DNA of 8,559 nucleotides from Eggerthellaceae bacterium (GCA_003452695.1 DMNP01000147.1:1-8559), one strand, 5' to 3'. Counted from the first letter of the stretch, positions 1 to 6,192 are shown. Translations and numbers: made by a program. The notes: generated by a model from the letters alone, not told the origin.

Positions 1-23
1 GCCGCCACCGGCCTGTAGAGCGA

Positions 24-54
24 CTGCAAAAACCGACCATGTCGGTTTTTGCAG
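24..54. terminator. Bidirectional intrinsic terminator
   Basis: A perfect 14-bp inverted repeat (CTGCAAAAACCGAC / GTCGGTTTTTGCAG) encloses a 3-nt loop. On either strand the GC-rich inner stem CCGAC/GTCGG is followed by five T residues, the layout of a two-way Rho-independent terminator. It would stop the truncated minus-strand ATPase gene. It would also stop a plus-strand gene entering from the left: bases 1-18 read as five codons (AATGL) ending in TAG, which could be that gene's last codons, though this is too short to call. Confidence 0.75.
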
Positions 55-59
55 CGACG

Positions 60-99
60 GCACCTGACGAGGGAACACGCCCCCCCCCTCGTCAGGTGC
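60..99. repeat. Perfect 14-bp palindrome with C-rich loop
   Basis: The arms GCACCTGACGAGGG (60-73) and CCCTCGTCAGGTGC (86-99) are exact complements around a 12-nt loop. A run of nine C residues (80-88) covers the second half of the loop and the start of the right arm. The right arm contains the stop codon of the truncated ATPase gene (92-94, minus strand). It lacks the T-run of a terminator and looks more like a REP-type or recombination-prone palindrome. The C-run is prone to length errors in sequencing and replication. Confidence 0.65.
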
Positions 100-688
100 A
101 GCGCCTTGCGCGTTCCCGTTTCGCGCGGTAGTACTGCTCGCACTCGCCGAGCGTGAAAGGGCGCAGGTGCAAGCGGGCGGTCACGCGGTTGTGCAGCCCT
201 CCGCGGTTCTTGAAGAGGTCCTTAACCACCCACGAGCTTGCCGAGCCGCAGGCTATGAGCAGAAGGTCCTGCTGGCCCGCGCCCCACTTGTTCCAGAACA
301 GCTCCAGCGCCGCCTTGAAATCGGCCCGCGGCGTGTCGAGCCAGGGCATCTCGTCTATGAACACCACGCGCTTTCCGCATGCGGGGTCGCGGCGCACGCT
401 ATCGCTCTCGAGCAAGCCCCGAAGCAGCCTGAACGCCTGGAACCAGTCGCGTGCGCGCTCTCCTACGCCGTTATCGGCAAGGCTGTCGTTGAAGCTTGCG
501 AGCTGCACTTTCGCGTTGCCCCCCGCCACGCCCGATGCGTGAAAGGCGAAGGTGTTGGAGAAATATTCCCGAACGAGATAGGTCTTGCCGACGCGGCGCC
601 TTCCGTAGACGACGGCGAACTCCGGCCGGGTGGAGTCGCACAGCCGCCGCAGCTCGCGCTGCTCGTCTTTCCTGCCGATGATTTCCAT
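92..688 (-). CDS. C-terminally truncated AAA-type ATP-binding protein (archaeal ATPase family)
   Basis: This is a soluble P-loop ATPase fragment of the 'archaeal ATPase' group (PF01637-like, often with a DUF234 C-terminus). The 198 residues contain a Walker A motif GRRRVGKT (29-36), a Walker B motif VVFIDE (108-113) and a sensor-like stretch CGSASSWV (147-154). The run LRPFTLGECEQYY (175-187) normally ends the ATPase core. Members are usually about 450 residues, so the helical and nuclease-like C-terminal half is missing. The last residues (roughly 189-198) do not look like the family, and the stop codon lies inside the palindrome at 60-99, which suggests a deletion or rearrangement ending there. 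The ATG start is supported by GGAG five bases upstream and a promoter further up. The role of these proteins is poorly known. This copy is probably a gene remnant, although the reading frame is intact. Confidence 0.75.
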   Translation of the reverse strand: MEIIGRKDEQRELRRLCDSTRPEFAVVYGRRRVGKTYLVREYFSNTFAFHASGVAGGNAKVQLASFNDSLADNGVGERARDWFQAFRLLRGLLESDSVRRDPACGKRVVFIDEMPWLDTPRADFKAALELFWNKWGAGQQDLLLIACGSASSWVVKDLFKNRGGLHNRVTARLHLRPFTLGECEQYYRAKRERARRCT

Positions 689-702
689 TATCGCTCCAAA
701 AC

Positions 703-735
703 AGCCGTAAAATCATTCAACGATAACTTACGGCT
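703..735. promoter_or_regulatory. Gapped inverted repeat in leader of minus-strand ATPase gene
   Basis: AGCCGTAA (703-710) and TTACGGCT (728-735) form an exact 8-bp inverted repeat with a 17-bp gap. It lies between the predicted -10 box (737-742, minus strand) and the start codon (688). It could be an operator for a dimeric repressor, or a leader hairpin. No regulator can be assigned. Confidence 0.35.
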
Positions 736-736
736 A

Positions 737-765
737 ATTATAAATGAATATTACCCAGTTATCAG
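737..765 (-). promoter_or_regulatory. Promoter of minus-strand ATPase gene
   Basis: On the minus strand CTGATA (760-765) is followed after 17 bases by a perfect TATAAT (737-742), giving transcription start near 730 and a leader of about 40 bases. The surrounding bases are clearly A/T-richer than the rest of the window. The -10 is exact and the -35 matches TTGACA at four of six positions. Confidence 0.6.
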
Positions 766-780
766 CCGCTAAATAAACTG

Positions 781-835
781 ACCGAAGGGGAGACTCCCCA
801 ATGGTCAGTGACCATTGGGGACAGCCCCCTTCGGT
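781..835. repeat. REP-like compound palindrome
   Basis: Two nested inverted repeats are present. The outer 10-bp arms ACCGAAGGGG (781-790) and CCCCTTCGGT (826-835) enclose an inner 13-bp arm pair (795-807 and 809-821) with a single central base. The inner unit is a near-continuous 27-bp palindrome carrying CCAATGG/CCATTGG. The GGGGACAGCCCCC-like right half resembles the G-rich extragenic palindromes associated with REP/RAYT systems, which is a family-level resemblance only. It lies between two divergently transcribed ATPase genes. Confidence 0.65.
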
Positions 836-930
836 TACCCTTGGACGGTGCAACCGGCTTGCCCCGCCTGCGCGGCAAATCATCGGGCCCCGCTCTCTGC
901 AGACGGCCTTCCCCGATGAGCCTCCTCAAC

Positions 931-955
931 GGGCGGGCAACAATCTGGAACCCTC
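931..955 (+). repeat. Dispersed stem-loop repeat, copy A
   Basis: This copy carries the core ACAATCTGGAACCC (940-953), identical to copies at 4358-4371 and 5896-5909. The arms are degenerate: GGG (935-937) can pair with CCC (951-953) across the conserved loop. The following TCTTGTGG resembles the CTTTGTGG after copy B. It lies about 140 bases upstream of the intact ATPase gene and upstream of that gene's promoter. The rest of 836-1012 shows nothing recognisable beyond a small TTCAC/GTGAA inverted repeat near 970-982. Confidence 0.6.
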
Positions 956-1012
956 TTGTGGTTGCTTTTCACGACGTGTGAAGTGCCGTCTGTTCCTTGT
1001 TTCGTTTCGCGC

Positions 1013-1041
1013 TTGATTACCTATCAAAATTGCGAGATAAT
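1013..1041 (+). promoter_or_regulatory. Promoter of DUF4143-type ATPase gene
   Basis: TTGATT (1013-1018) is followed by a 17-base spacer and GATAAT (1036-1041), predicting a transcript start near 1048. This excludes a TTG start at 997 for the downstream gene and favours the ATG at 1093. Confidence 0.65.
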
Positions 1042-1092
1042 CTCCCAAAAATGAAAGCAAGCTCACTCATAGCAAAAGAGGCAGGGGCGATT

Positions 1093-2268
1093 ATGTTCCA
1101 TCGCGCCATAGTTGAAACAATCGCGCAACGCATGCGCGAGCCAAGGCGCTTCATGCAGATTGTTCTTGGGCCCCGCCAAACGGGAAAGACCACGGCGGTT
1201 AATCAGGCGCTCGAATTAACCGATGTTCCAAGCCTATACCGGGAGGTAGGCGAGCACGGCGAGACTGCCGACTGGGTGCGGGCGCAATGGTACCAGGCGC
1301 GCAGCCTGATACATGAAAGCAACGAGAGCGCTTTGCTCGTCATCGACGAAATCCAGTACGTGAAAGGCTGGGCCGACGCGGTAAAAGCCCTCTGGGACGA
1401 GGATGCGCGCGCGGGCATCGATTTACGCGTCGTGCTTACGGGGTCGTCGGCAACGCTCCTGAAGAGCGGGATGAGCGAATCTCTCGCAGGCCGCTTCGAG
1501 CTTATCCGCTGCACTCATTGGTCTTACGCGGAGTGCCGCGAGGCGTTTGGGTTTTCCCTCGACGAGTTTCTCTACTTCGGGGGCTATCCTGGAGCTGCTA
1601 GCTTGATCGACGATGAATCTCGATGGGCGTCGTATATTACAGATTCCATCATAGAGTCATCGATTGCCAAGGATGTCCTTGCCTTGGAGGACGTGCGCAA
1701 CCCGGCACTGCTGCGCAGGCTCTTCTACCTCGGAGCGCCCTATTCTGCCCAAGAGGTGTCGTACCGCAAGCTGCTTGGGCGGCTAGACGATAGGGGGAAC
1801 ACGGCCACCATAGCGCATTACCTGGATTTGCTTGCCCAAGCGGGCATGATGTCGGGGCTGTTGAAATTCGATCCGAAGCTCCTAAGGGAGAAGTCGAGCT
1901 CGCCGAGGCTTCTCGTCCACAACACGGCACTCATGACCGCCGCATATGGCCAGCGACGCAGGTTTCTGCTCGAAGACCCCGAGCTCAAGGGACGTCTGGT
2001 CGAAAGCGCTGTGGGCGCCTATCTCGTGGCAAGAGCGGCAGAGGAGGGCTTTTCCGTTAACTGGTGGCGCGAGGGCAATCGCGAGGTCGATTTCGTTGTA
2101 AGCGACGAGTTCCATGCGACGGCAATCGAGGTGAAGAGCGGCCGCGTGAAATCGACGGGTGGTCTAACCGAGTTCGTCCTTCGCTTCCCCCGCGCGCGCA
2201 CGCTCGTCGTGGGCTCGCCCGAATGCAGCCTGGAGGACTTCCTGCTCGGCCACGTCGATCTTTTCTGA
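1093..2268 (+). CDS. AAA ATPase with DUF4143-type C-terminal domain
   Basis: The 391-residue cytoplasmic ATPase matches the AAA_14/DUF4143 architecture. Walker A is GPRQTGKT (26-33), Walker B is LLVIDE (81-86) and a sensor-1-like LTGSS is at 115-119. The phrase LAGRFELIRCTHWSYAE (131-147) is the conserved end of the ATPase core, and YFGGYPGA (161-168) follows as usual. The C-terminal part has the PDDEXK-like pattern: E304, then REVDF (330-334), then EVKSG (346-350). Length is normal, so this copy is complete, unlike the truncated relative at 92-688. The ATG at 1093 has AGGGG five bases upstream and lies about 45 bases after the predicted transcript start; ATG 1051 has no ribosome site. These proteins are widespread in anaerobes and archaea, often in accessory regions. 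Their biological role is unsettled, with defence or toxin-like roles having been considered. Confidence 0.9.
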   Translation: MFHRAIVETIAQRMREPRRFMQIVLGPRQTGKTTAVNQALELTDVPSLYREVGEHGETADWVRAQWYQARSLIHESNESALLVIDEIQYVKGWADAVKALWDEDARAGIDLRVVLTGSSATLLKSGMSESLAGRFELIRCTHWSYAECREAFGFSLDEFLYFGGYPGAASLIDDESRWASYITDSIIESSIAKDVLALEDVRNPALLRRLFYLGAPYSAQEVSYRKLLGRLDDRGNTATIAHYLDLLAQAGMMSGLLKFDPKLLREKSSSPRLLVHNTALMTAAYGQRRRFLLEDPELKGRLVESAVGAYLVARAAEEGFSVNWWREGNREVDFVVSDEFHATAIEVKSGRVKSTGGLTEFVLRFPRARTLVVGSPECSLEDFLLGHVDLF

Positions 2269-2278
2269 GCGGACAACG

Positions 2279-2305
2279 AGACAACGGGGACGGAGGGTGT
2301 TGTCT
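2279..2305. repeat. GGGGACGG-loop hairpin, REP-like
   Basis: AGACAAC (2279-2285) and GTTGTCT (2299-2305) are exact 7-bp arms around a G-rich loop containing GGGGACGGAGG. This resembles the GGGGACGG-type extragenic palindromes linked to RAYT (REP-associated tyrosine) transposases in other bacteria. It begins 11 bases after the ATPase stop codon. With only a mixed T-rich 3' side it is a weak terminator at best. Confidence 0.55.
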
Positions 2306-2344
2306 TCATGGGTGCGAGAAACAGCCTGAGCATGTGATGGGTGG

Positions 2345-2372
2345 CCAGGCAGTTACCGGGTGGACTGTCTGG
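2345..2372. promoter_or_regulatory. Inverted repeat upstream of XRE-receiver regulator
   Basis: CCAGGCAGT (2345-2353) and ACTGTCTGG (2364-2372) form a 9-bp stem with one G-T pair and a 10-base gap, ending 44 bases before the start codon of the XRE-receiver gene. It could be an autoregulatory operator or a leader hairpin. No convincing promoter was seen around it. Confidence 0.4.
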
Positions 2373-2416
2373 TTCGTCTTCGGGCCAAAACGATGGCAGG
2401 GAAGGAGTAGCACGGC

Positions 2417-3025
2417 ATGAACACCCTTTTTGCGGAAACCCTGAAGAGGCTCAGGGCCGAGAAAAGTCTTTCGCAACGGGAGCTGGCGAAGCGGATGTAC
2501 GTTACCCGCTCGACCGTCGCCCGTTGGGAGAACGGCAACCGCCTTCCAGATGCGGCGATGATAACCCGGCTTGCCGAATGCCTTGGCGTGGATGCCGGCA
2601 TGCTGCTTTCCGCTGCGGCGGAAAGCGACGAGGTTCCCAACGTCATCATGGTGGACGACAGGAAGATAGTCCTTTCGGGAGGGCTGCCCGTTCTGGAAGA
2701 GGCGATGCCGAACGCCACGATCGTGGGTTTCACGCGGCCGTCGGAGGCATTGGAATACGCGCGGGCGAATCGGGTGGCCCTGGCGTTCCTGGATATCGAG
2801 CTGGGGAAGACGAGCGGGCTGGACCTGTGCCGCGCGCTGCTCGAAGTGAACCCGCGCACGAACGTGGTGTTCCTTACGGCATACGCCGAATACTCCCTGG
2901 ATGCGTGGGACACGGGCGCCAGCGGTTTCATGGTGAAGCCGATTACACCGGAAGGCGTCCGACGGCAGCTGGAAAACCTGAGGCATCCATTCTCGGCGGG
3001 GGGCGCAGGCGGATGGTCGAATTAG
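2417..3025 (+). CDS. Response regulator with N-terminal XRE helix-turn-helix and C-terminal receiver domain
   Basis: The 202-residue protein joins two domains. Residues about 5-62 form an HTH_3/XRE DNA-binding domain (LSQRELAKRM, then TRSTVARWENGNRLP). Residues about 74-190 form a CheY-like receiver with acidic D80/D81, phospho-acceptor D126 (AFLDIELG), T154 and K174 (VKPI). All the key residues for phosphorylation are present. The order is inverted compared with usual response regulators, where the receiver comes first, and XRE replaces the LytTR domain that normally partners LytS-like kinases. AAGGAG at 2402-2407 lies nine bases before ATG, giving a clear start. The gene overlaps the kinase gene by 13 bp, so the two are almost certainly co-transcribed and translationally coupled. 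Phosphorylation presumably controls dimerisation or DNA binding. Targets are unknown. Confidence 0.88.
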   Translation: MNTLFAETLKRLRAEKSLSQRELAKRMYVTRSTVARWENGNRLPDAAMITRLAECLGVDAGMLLSAAAESDEVPNVIMVDDRKIVLSGGLPVLEEAMPNATIVGFTRPSEALEYARANRVALAFLDIELGKTSGLDLCRALLEVNPRTNVVFLTAYAEYSLDAWDTGASGFMVKPITPEGVRRQLENLRHPFSAGGAGGWSN

Positions 3026-4284
3026 AGATAATCCTATACGTTTTCGTATGCGGCGTAATGCTTGCGCTGTCGGTAATCGGGCTGGAATCCGCCGTGGTCA
3101 CGCCCAGCTTGGCCCGTTGGGACAAGCGTTTCTTCATCGCCTTCTTCGCTTCCCTCGTGGCGGGGTCCGCGGCCTTCTTCCTCGAGCTGGTCGCCTATGT
3201 GAATTCGGATTTGATATTCCTGCAGGCAGTGGCCTATTTCCTGCAGTCGCTGCTCTGCACGATTCCGTTTCCCATGCTGGCGGTCTACCTGCTGCACTGC
3301 TGCGGGGAGGATTGGCGCAGCAGTGCCTTGTTCCGCATGATGCTGGCCATATGGATCGCATTCTTCATCCTGGTCATCGTCGCCCAGTTCTCGCCGTATT
3401 TCTACTATCTCGCGTCGGATTACGAGCCGCACTTTGGCCCTGCGTATCCCCTGCTTATCGCGCTCGTGTTCGTGATGTTGTTCCTTATTGCGCTGGGCGT
3501 TGTCCGCAGGCGGCACACGCTGTCCCGGCAATACTACCGGGCCTTCCTCGTCTGCCTGCTGCCCGTGACCATCGCTGTGTTCGTTCACGTGTTCGTTTCC
3601 GTTTTCACGCTCATCAATATCGGCCTGATCATCTCCGCGTCTTCGATGTATCGCATCATCGTGTCCGGTTCGATCGAACAGGACCTGCGCCATCAGCAAG
3701 AGATCGCCAGCCAGCGCGCCAGCATCGCGGTGCTGCAGATGCGGCCCCATTTCATCTACAACACCATGACGACCATCTACTACCTGTGCGACCAGGACCC
3801 GAAACTGGCCAAGCAGGTAACGATGGACTTCACCACCTATTTGCGCAAGAACTTCACCGCCATAGCCAGCGAGGACGTCATCCCCTTTTCCGAGGAGCTG
3901 GAACACACCCGAGCGTACCTTTCCGTGGAGCAGGCCCAGTTCGAAGACCACCTGCTCGTGGACTACGACACGCCGCACACCCAGTTCCGCGTGCCGCCGC
4001 TCACGCTGCAGCCCATCGTCGAAAACTGCGTGAAGCACGGCATGGACCCAGACTCCGAACCGCTGCATGTCTGGATACGAACCAGGGAAACCGATTCCGG
4101 CAGCCAGGTGGTCGTGGAGGACAACGGTCCCGGCTTCGCGCCCGCCGATGACGACGAAGAGCCCCACACCGCGCTTGCGAACATCCAGCAGCGGCTAGAC
4201 CTGATGTGCGCAGGACAGCTGACCATCGCGCCCCGGGAAGGCGGCGGAACCGTGGTTCAGGTAACAATACCGCGAAAAGAATAG
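3013..4284 (+). CDS. LytS-like membrane sensor histidine kinase
   Basis: The 423-residue protein has about six hydrophobic segments (near 5-28, 40-63, 67-96, 106-127, 145-164, 177-211), then a cytoplasmic kinase. The His_kinase box QMRPHFIYN puts the phospho-acceptor at H246. The ATPase domain has the N-box PIVENCVKHG (334-343), a G1 box VEDNGPGF (368-375) and a GGGT motif (410-413). This is the 5TM/LytS class (PF06580 plus HATPase_c), which commonly senses membrane or extracellular cues, but no recognisable ligand-binding domain is seen. The start ATG overlaps the end of the regulator gene; a longer in-frame extension to 2341 exists but runs antiphase through the regulator and is rejected. 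The cognate partner is very likely the XRE-receiver protein encoded immediately upstream. Confidence 0.9.
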   Translation: MVELEIILYVFVCGVMLALSVIGLESAVVTPSLARWDKRFFIAFFASLVAGSAAFFLELVAYVNSDLIFLQAVAYFLQSLLCTIPFPMLAVYLLHCCGEDWRSSALFRMMLAIWIAFFILVIVAQFSPYFYYLASDYEPHFGPAYPLLIALVFVMLFLIALGVVRRRHTLSRQYYRAFLVCLLPVTIAVFVHVFVSVFTLINIGLIISASSMYRIIVSGSIEQDLRHQQEIASQRASIAVLQMRPHFIYNTMTTIYYLCDQDPKLAKQVTMDFTTYLRKNFTAIASEDVIPFSEELEHTRAYLSVEQAQFEDHLLVDYDTPHTQFRVPPLTLQPIVENCVKHGMDPDSEPLHVWIRTRETDSGSQVVVEDNGPGFAPADDDEEPHTALANIQQRLDLMCAGQLTIAPREGGGTVVQVTIPRKE

Positions 4285-4306
4285 TGTCTTGTCGCGCTGA
4301 AGCTCG

Positions 4307-4340
4307 CGTTTGCGAGGCCTCGCCGAAAACGTGCTTTTTT
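4307..4340 (+). terminator. Candidate terminator after the two-component operon
   Basis: The 12-bp palindrome GCGAGGCCTCGC (4312-4323) is flanked by CGTTT (4307-4311) and AAACG (4327-4331), which can extend the stem with a small bulge. A run of six T residues follows at 4335-4340. CTCGC/GCGAG (4303-4307, 4312-4316) is a competing hairpin. It starts about 20 bases after the kinase stop codon. The stem is imperfect, hence the modest score. Confidence 0.45.
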
Positions 4341-4349
4341 CGACGATTA

Positions 4350-4397
4350 GGGGCGTGACAATCTGGAACCCCCCTTTGTGGATTTCACCACAAAGGG
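4350..4397 (+). repeat. Dispersed stem-loop repeat, copy B, plus adjoining hairpin
   Basis: The core ACAATCTGGAACCC (4358-4371) is identical to copies A and C. The arms GGGGCGT (4350-4356) and ACCCCCC (4368-4374) pair with a single C-C mismatch around the 11-base loop. Directly overlapping is a perfect 10-bp inverted repeat CCCTTTGTGG (4372-4381) / CCACAAAGGG (4388-4397) with a 6-base loop. ACGAT (4343-4347) and ATCGT (4403-4407) could close the whole structure. The remaining 4408-4582 region shows no gene and no convincing promoter. Confidence 0.65.
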
Positions 4398-4582
4398 TGC
4401 GCATCGTGCCATAATGGAACAAGCTGAGTGGCTTCATTCGACAGAGAGCACCAGAAACGCAGCAGCATAGAGGCCGTGAATGCAGTATTCCCGAAGCCAA
4501 TTTCCCGCTGCGCGTTCGAGGTGTTCGAAGCGAAAGCAAGTCAACCGGCACGCAAGCACCAACTAGAGCGGAGATGAGTTGC

Positions 4583-5779
4583 ATGGACGACGCAGGAAAC
4601 AAAAAAGAACATGGGGGTAACGGGGGCGGCAAGCGGGAGCGGCCCATTAGCTGGAAAACCTGCGTGAAGCTGATTATCAGCGCGCTCATCGTTTTCCTGT
4701 GCATGCGCTACTGGGGCGCTGCCGAGGGCTTCATCGGGCTGCTGTGCGGAGGCACGCTGGCCATTTTCGCGGGCCTGATCATCGCCTACATCGTGAACAT
4801 TCCCATGCGCTTCTTCGAACGCGTGCTGCCCGGCTCCACGGGCGACGGCACGGTTAACCGCACGCTTTCGCTCGTGCTCTCCTTCGTGTGCGCCCTTGCC
4901 GTCCTGGTTTTCGTGGGCAGCTTGGTCATACCGAACCTGGTCGGCGCCATCGTGAAGCTTGCGGAGGCTGCCCCGGGTGCCGTCGATTCCCTTACGAGCA
5001 ACCAGTTCCTGGCTTCCCTCGTGCCGCCCACGATGCTCGCGCAGCTGGAATCAATCGATTGGGAGCAAGTAGTAAACGACATAGCAGGCTGGCTGCAATC
5101 GGGCGTTGCAAGTTCGCTTCCGCAGGTCATGTCGCTGTTCGGGCAAATCGGCGCCTGCTTCATGGGCATCATCTTCTCGTTCTGGTTCCTGGGCGAGAAA
5201 GACGGGCTTTCGGGCGGCGTGCACAAGCTTATCCAGACCTACATCGGCAAGCGGGCCGACGAGAAATTCTCGCGCGCAATTGGGTATGCGGACAGAAGCT
5301 TCCGCAGCTATATCGTGGGCGCTGGCCTGGAGGGGCTTATCTTCGGCGGCCTCGTTACCGTTGCCTGCACGATAGCGGGCATGCCCGAGGCCCTTATGCT
5401 GGGCGCGCTGGTGGGCGTTATGTCGCTCATCCCCATGATCGGCGCCCTTATCGGCGCGATACTCGGCGCCATCATCATCTTGGCCACCTCGTGGCAGCAG
5501 GCCCTTATCTTCCTGGTCCTGTTCTTCATCGTGCAGCAGATAGAACAGAACTTCGTGTATCCGCGCGTGGTTGCCAAGTCCGTCGGCCTTACCGGCATGT
5601 GGCCGCTCGTCGGCATTACGATCGGCACGGCGATATTCGGCTTCGTGGGCGCATTCGTCGGCGTGCCCCTTACCGCCACCGTCTTCCGCATCGTGGAAGC
5701 GGATTTGGCGCGCCGCGAGCAGCTGCCCGACAATGGCCCGAGCCCGTTCGAACGGCTTCAGAAATCGCTTTCCGACTAG
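4583..5779 (+). CDS. AI-2E family transporter (PF01594-type membrane permease)
   Basis: This is an integral membrane protein of 398 residues with a short charged, Gly-rich N-terminus (1-25) and about eight hydrophobic segments. An amphipathic stretch (about 120-185) lies between the first and second membrane halves, as is typical. The family's signature C-terminal half is clear: GLIFGGL (251-257), SLIPMIGALIGA (281-292), QQIEQNFVYPRVV (318-330) and FVGVPL (358-363). Members have been linked to autoinducer-2 export, Na+/H+ antiport and other substrates, so the substrate cannot be deduced. The start was set at 4583 because GCGGAG ends nine bases before it; an in-frame ATG at 4574 would overlap that ribosome site. 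No partner gene lies in the same operon, and the preceding gap is about 300 bases. Confidence 0.9.
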   Translation: MDDAGNKKEHGGNGGGKRERPISWKTCVKLIISALIVFLCMRYWGAAEGFIGLLCGGTLAIFAGLIIAYIVNIPMRFFERVLPGSTGDGTVNRTLSLVLSFVCALAVLVFVGSLVIPNLVGAIVKLAEAAPGAVDSLTSNQFLASLVPPTMLAQLESIDWEQVVNDIAGWLQSGVASSLPQVMSLFGQIGACFMGIIFSFWFLGEKDGLSGGVHKLIQTYIGKRADEKFSRAIGYADRSFRSYIVGAGLEGLIFGGLVTVACTIAGMPEALMLGALVGVMSLIPMIGALIGAILGAIIILATSWQQALIFLVLFFIVQQIEQNFVYPRVVAKSVGLTGMWPLVGITIGTAIFGFVGAFVGVPLTATVFRIVEADLARREQLPDNGPSPFERLQKSLSD

Positions 5780-5839
5780 CCCGAGCGGGTGGGGCCACCC
5801 GTCTGCTCGAGAAGGTTGGTGAAAAAGAGGGCCGCTCGC

Positions 5840-5867
5840 CTGATTCTTCGCCAATGGATGGGATAAT
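5840..5867 (+). promoter_or_regulatory. Candidate promoter of RiPP locus
   Basis: CTGATT (5840-5845) is followed by 16 bases and GATAAT (5862-5867), close to the TTGATT-17-GATAAT promoter at 1013-1041. The -10 box sits in the arm of an 8-bp inverted repeat, TGGGATAA (5859-5866) / TTATCCCA (5872-5879), which could be an operator. Transcription would begin near 5874, giving a leader of about 165 bases that starts with repeat copy C. Confidence 0.4.
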
Positions 5868-5873
5868 CTTGTT

Positions 5874-5932
5874 ATCCCACTTAAACCAGGGGGTGACAAT
5901 CTGGAACCCCCTCTTTCTTTTGAAGGTGGGAT
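5874..5932 (+). repeat. Dispersed stem-loop repeat, copy C, in a larger foldable element
   Basis: The inner arms GGGGGT (5889-5894) and ACCCCC (5906-5911) pair perfectly around the loop GACAATCTGGA, shared with copies A and B. A T/C-rich tract follows (5912-5921), so this could act as an intrinsic terminator or attenuator. The outer arms ATCCCAC (5874-5880) and GTGGGAT (5926-5932) pair exactly and could enclose the element. ATCCCA also pairs with 5859-5864, so two folds compete. It lies 95 bases after the permease stop and 107 bases before the precursor gene. Confidence 0.6.
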
Positions 5933-6039
5933 GTTGCAGAATCGAGGGGTAACGGGAGCGGGGGATTGTGGCCCCTCTCGACCCGATGTGCGGTTTTGAA
6001 CAGTGCGTATCTGCACCAGAAGTGAAAGAAAGGAATCGT

Positions 6040-6165
6040 ATGCAGGAGAAAGAAGCGTTTGTGGAACCTGTTGTGGAGATTGTTGTTCTTGACGAGGATG
6101 TGATTTGTGCGAGCAGTTGTTCCTGCCCCAATGAGATGCCCGACCTTGTGGCTGAAGGCGACTAA
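6040..6165 (+). CDS. Candidate RiPP precursor peptide, Cys-containing
   Basis: This is a 41-residue peptide with an acidic, Val-rich N-terminal part (EPVVEIVVLDEDVI, residues 9-22) and a C-terminal region CASSCSCPNEMP holding all three cysteines (C23, C27, C29). The layout looks like a leader followed by a modifiable core; a short acidic tail follows. A good AAAGGA ribosome site lies about six bases before ATG, and the gene ends with tandem in-frame stops, TAA TAG. Its identification as a precursor rests on the radical SAM/SPASM and PqqD-like genes downstream and on resemblance to small 'EDVI...Cys' peptides of Firmicutes and Actinobacteria. I do not recognise a named family. Base composition is A/T-richer than the enzyme genes. 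Likely modifications are Cys thioether links or other radical SAM chemistry, which cannot be decided from sequence. Confidence 0.7.
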   Translation: MQEKEAFVEPVVEIVVLDEDVICASSCSCPNEMPDLVAEGD

Positions 6166-6192
6166 TAGGTTACGATTGGAGAGGCGCCAGCA

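Noticed and set aside
167..772. Plus-strand open frame opposite the truncated ATPase
   Set aside because: The minus-strand frame has Walker A and B motifs, a ribosome site and a promoter; the plus frame has none.
997..1092. TTG start at 997 or ATG at 1051 for the DUF4143-type ATPase
   Set aside because: 997 lies upstream of the predicted promoter and 1051 has no ribosome site; 1093 has both a ribosome site and the expected N-terminus.
2341..3012. In-frame upstream extension of the kinase reading frame
   Set aside because: It runs in another frame through the well-supported XRE-receiver gene, has no family resemblance, and the hydrophobic kinase N-terminus begins naturally at 3013.
3034..4167. 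Long minus-strand open frame opposite the kinase
   Set aside because: Low-complexity Gly/Glu/Arg/His-rich antisense translation of a high-GC gene, with no motifs.
4378..4415. CATAAT (4410-4415) as a -10 box for the permease gene
   Set aside because: No acceptable -35 at 16-18 bases upstream; the nearest TTTCAC is 21 bases away and within the hairpin loop.
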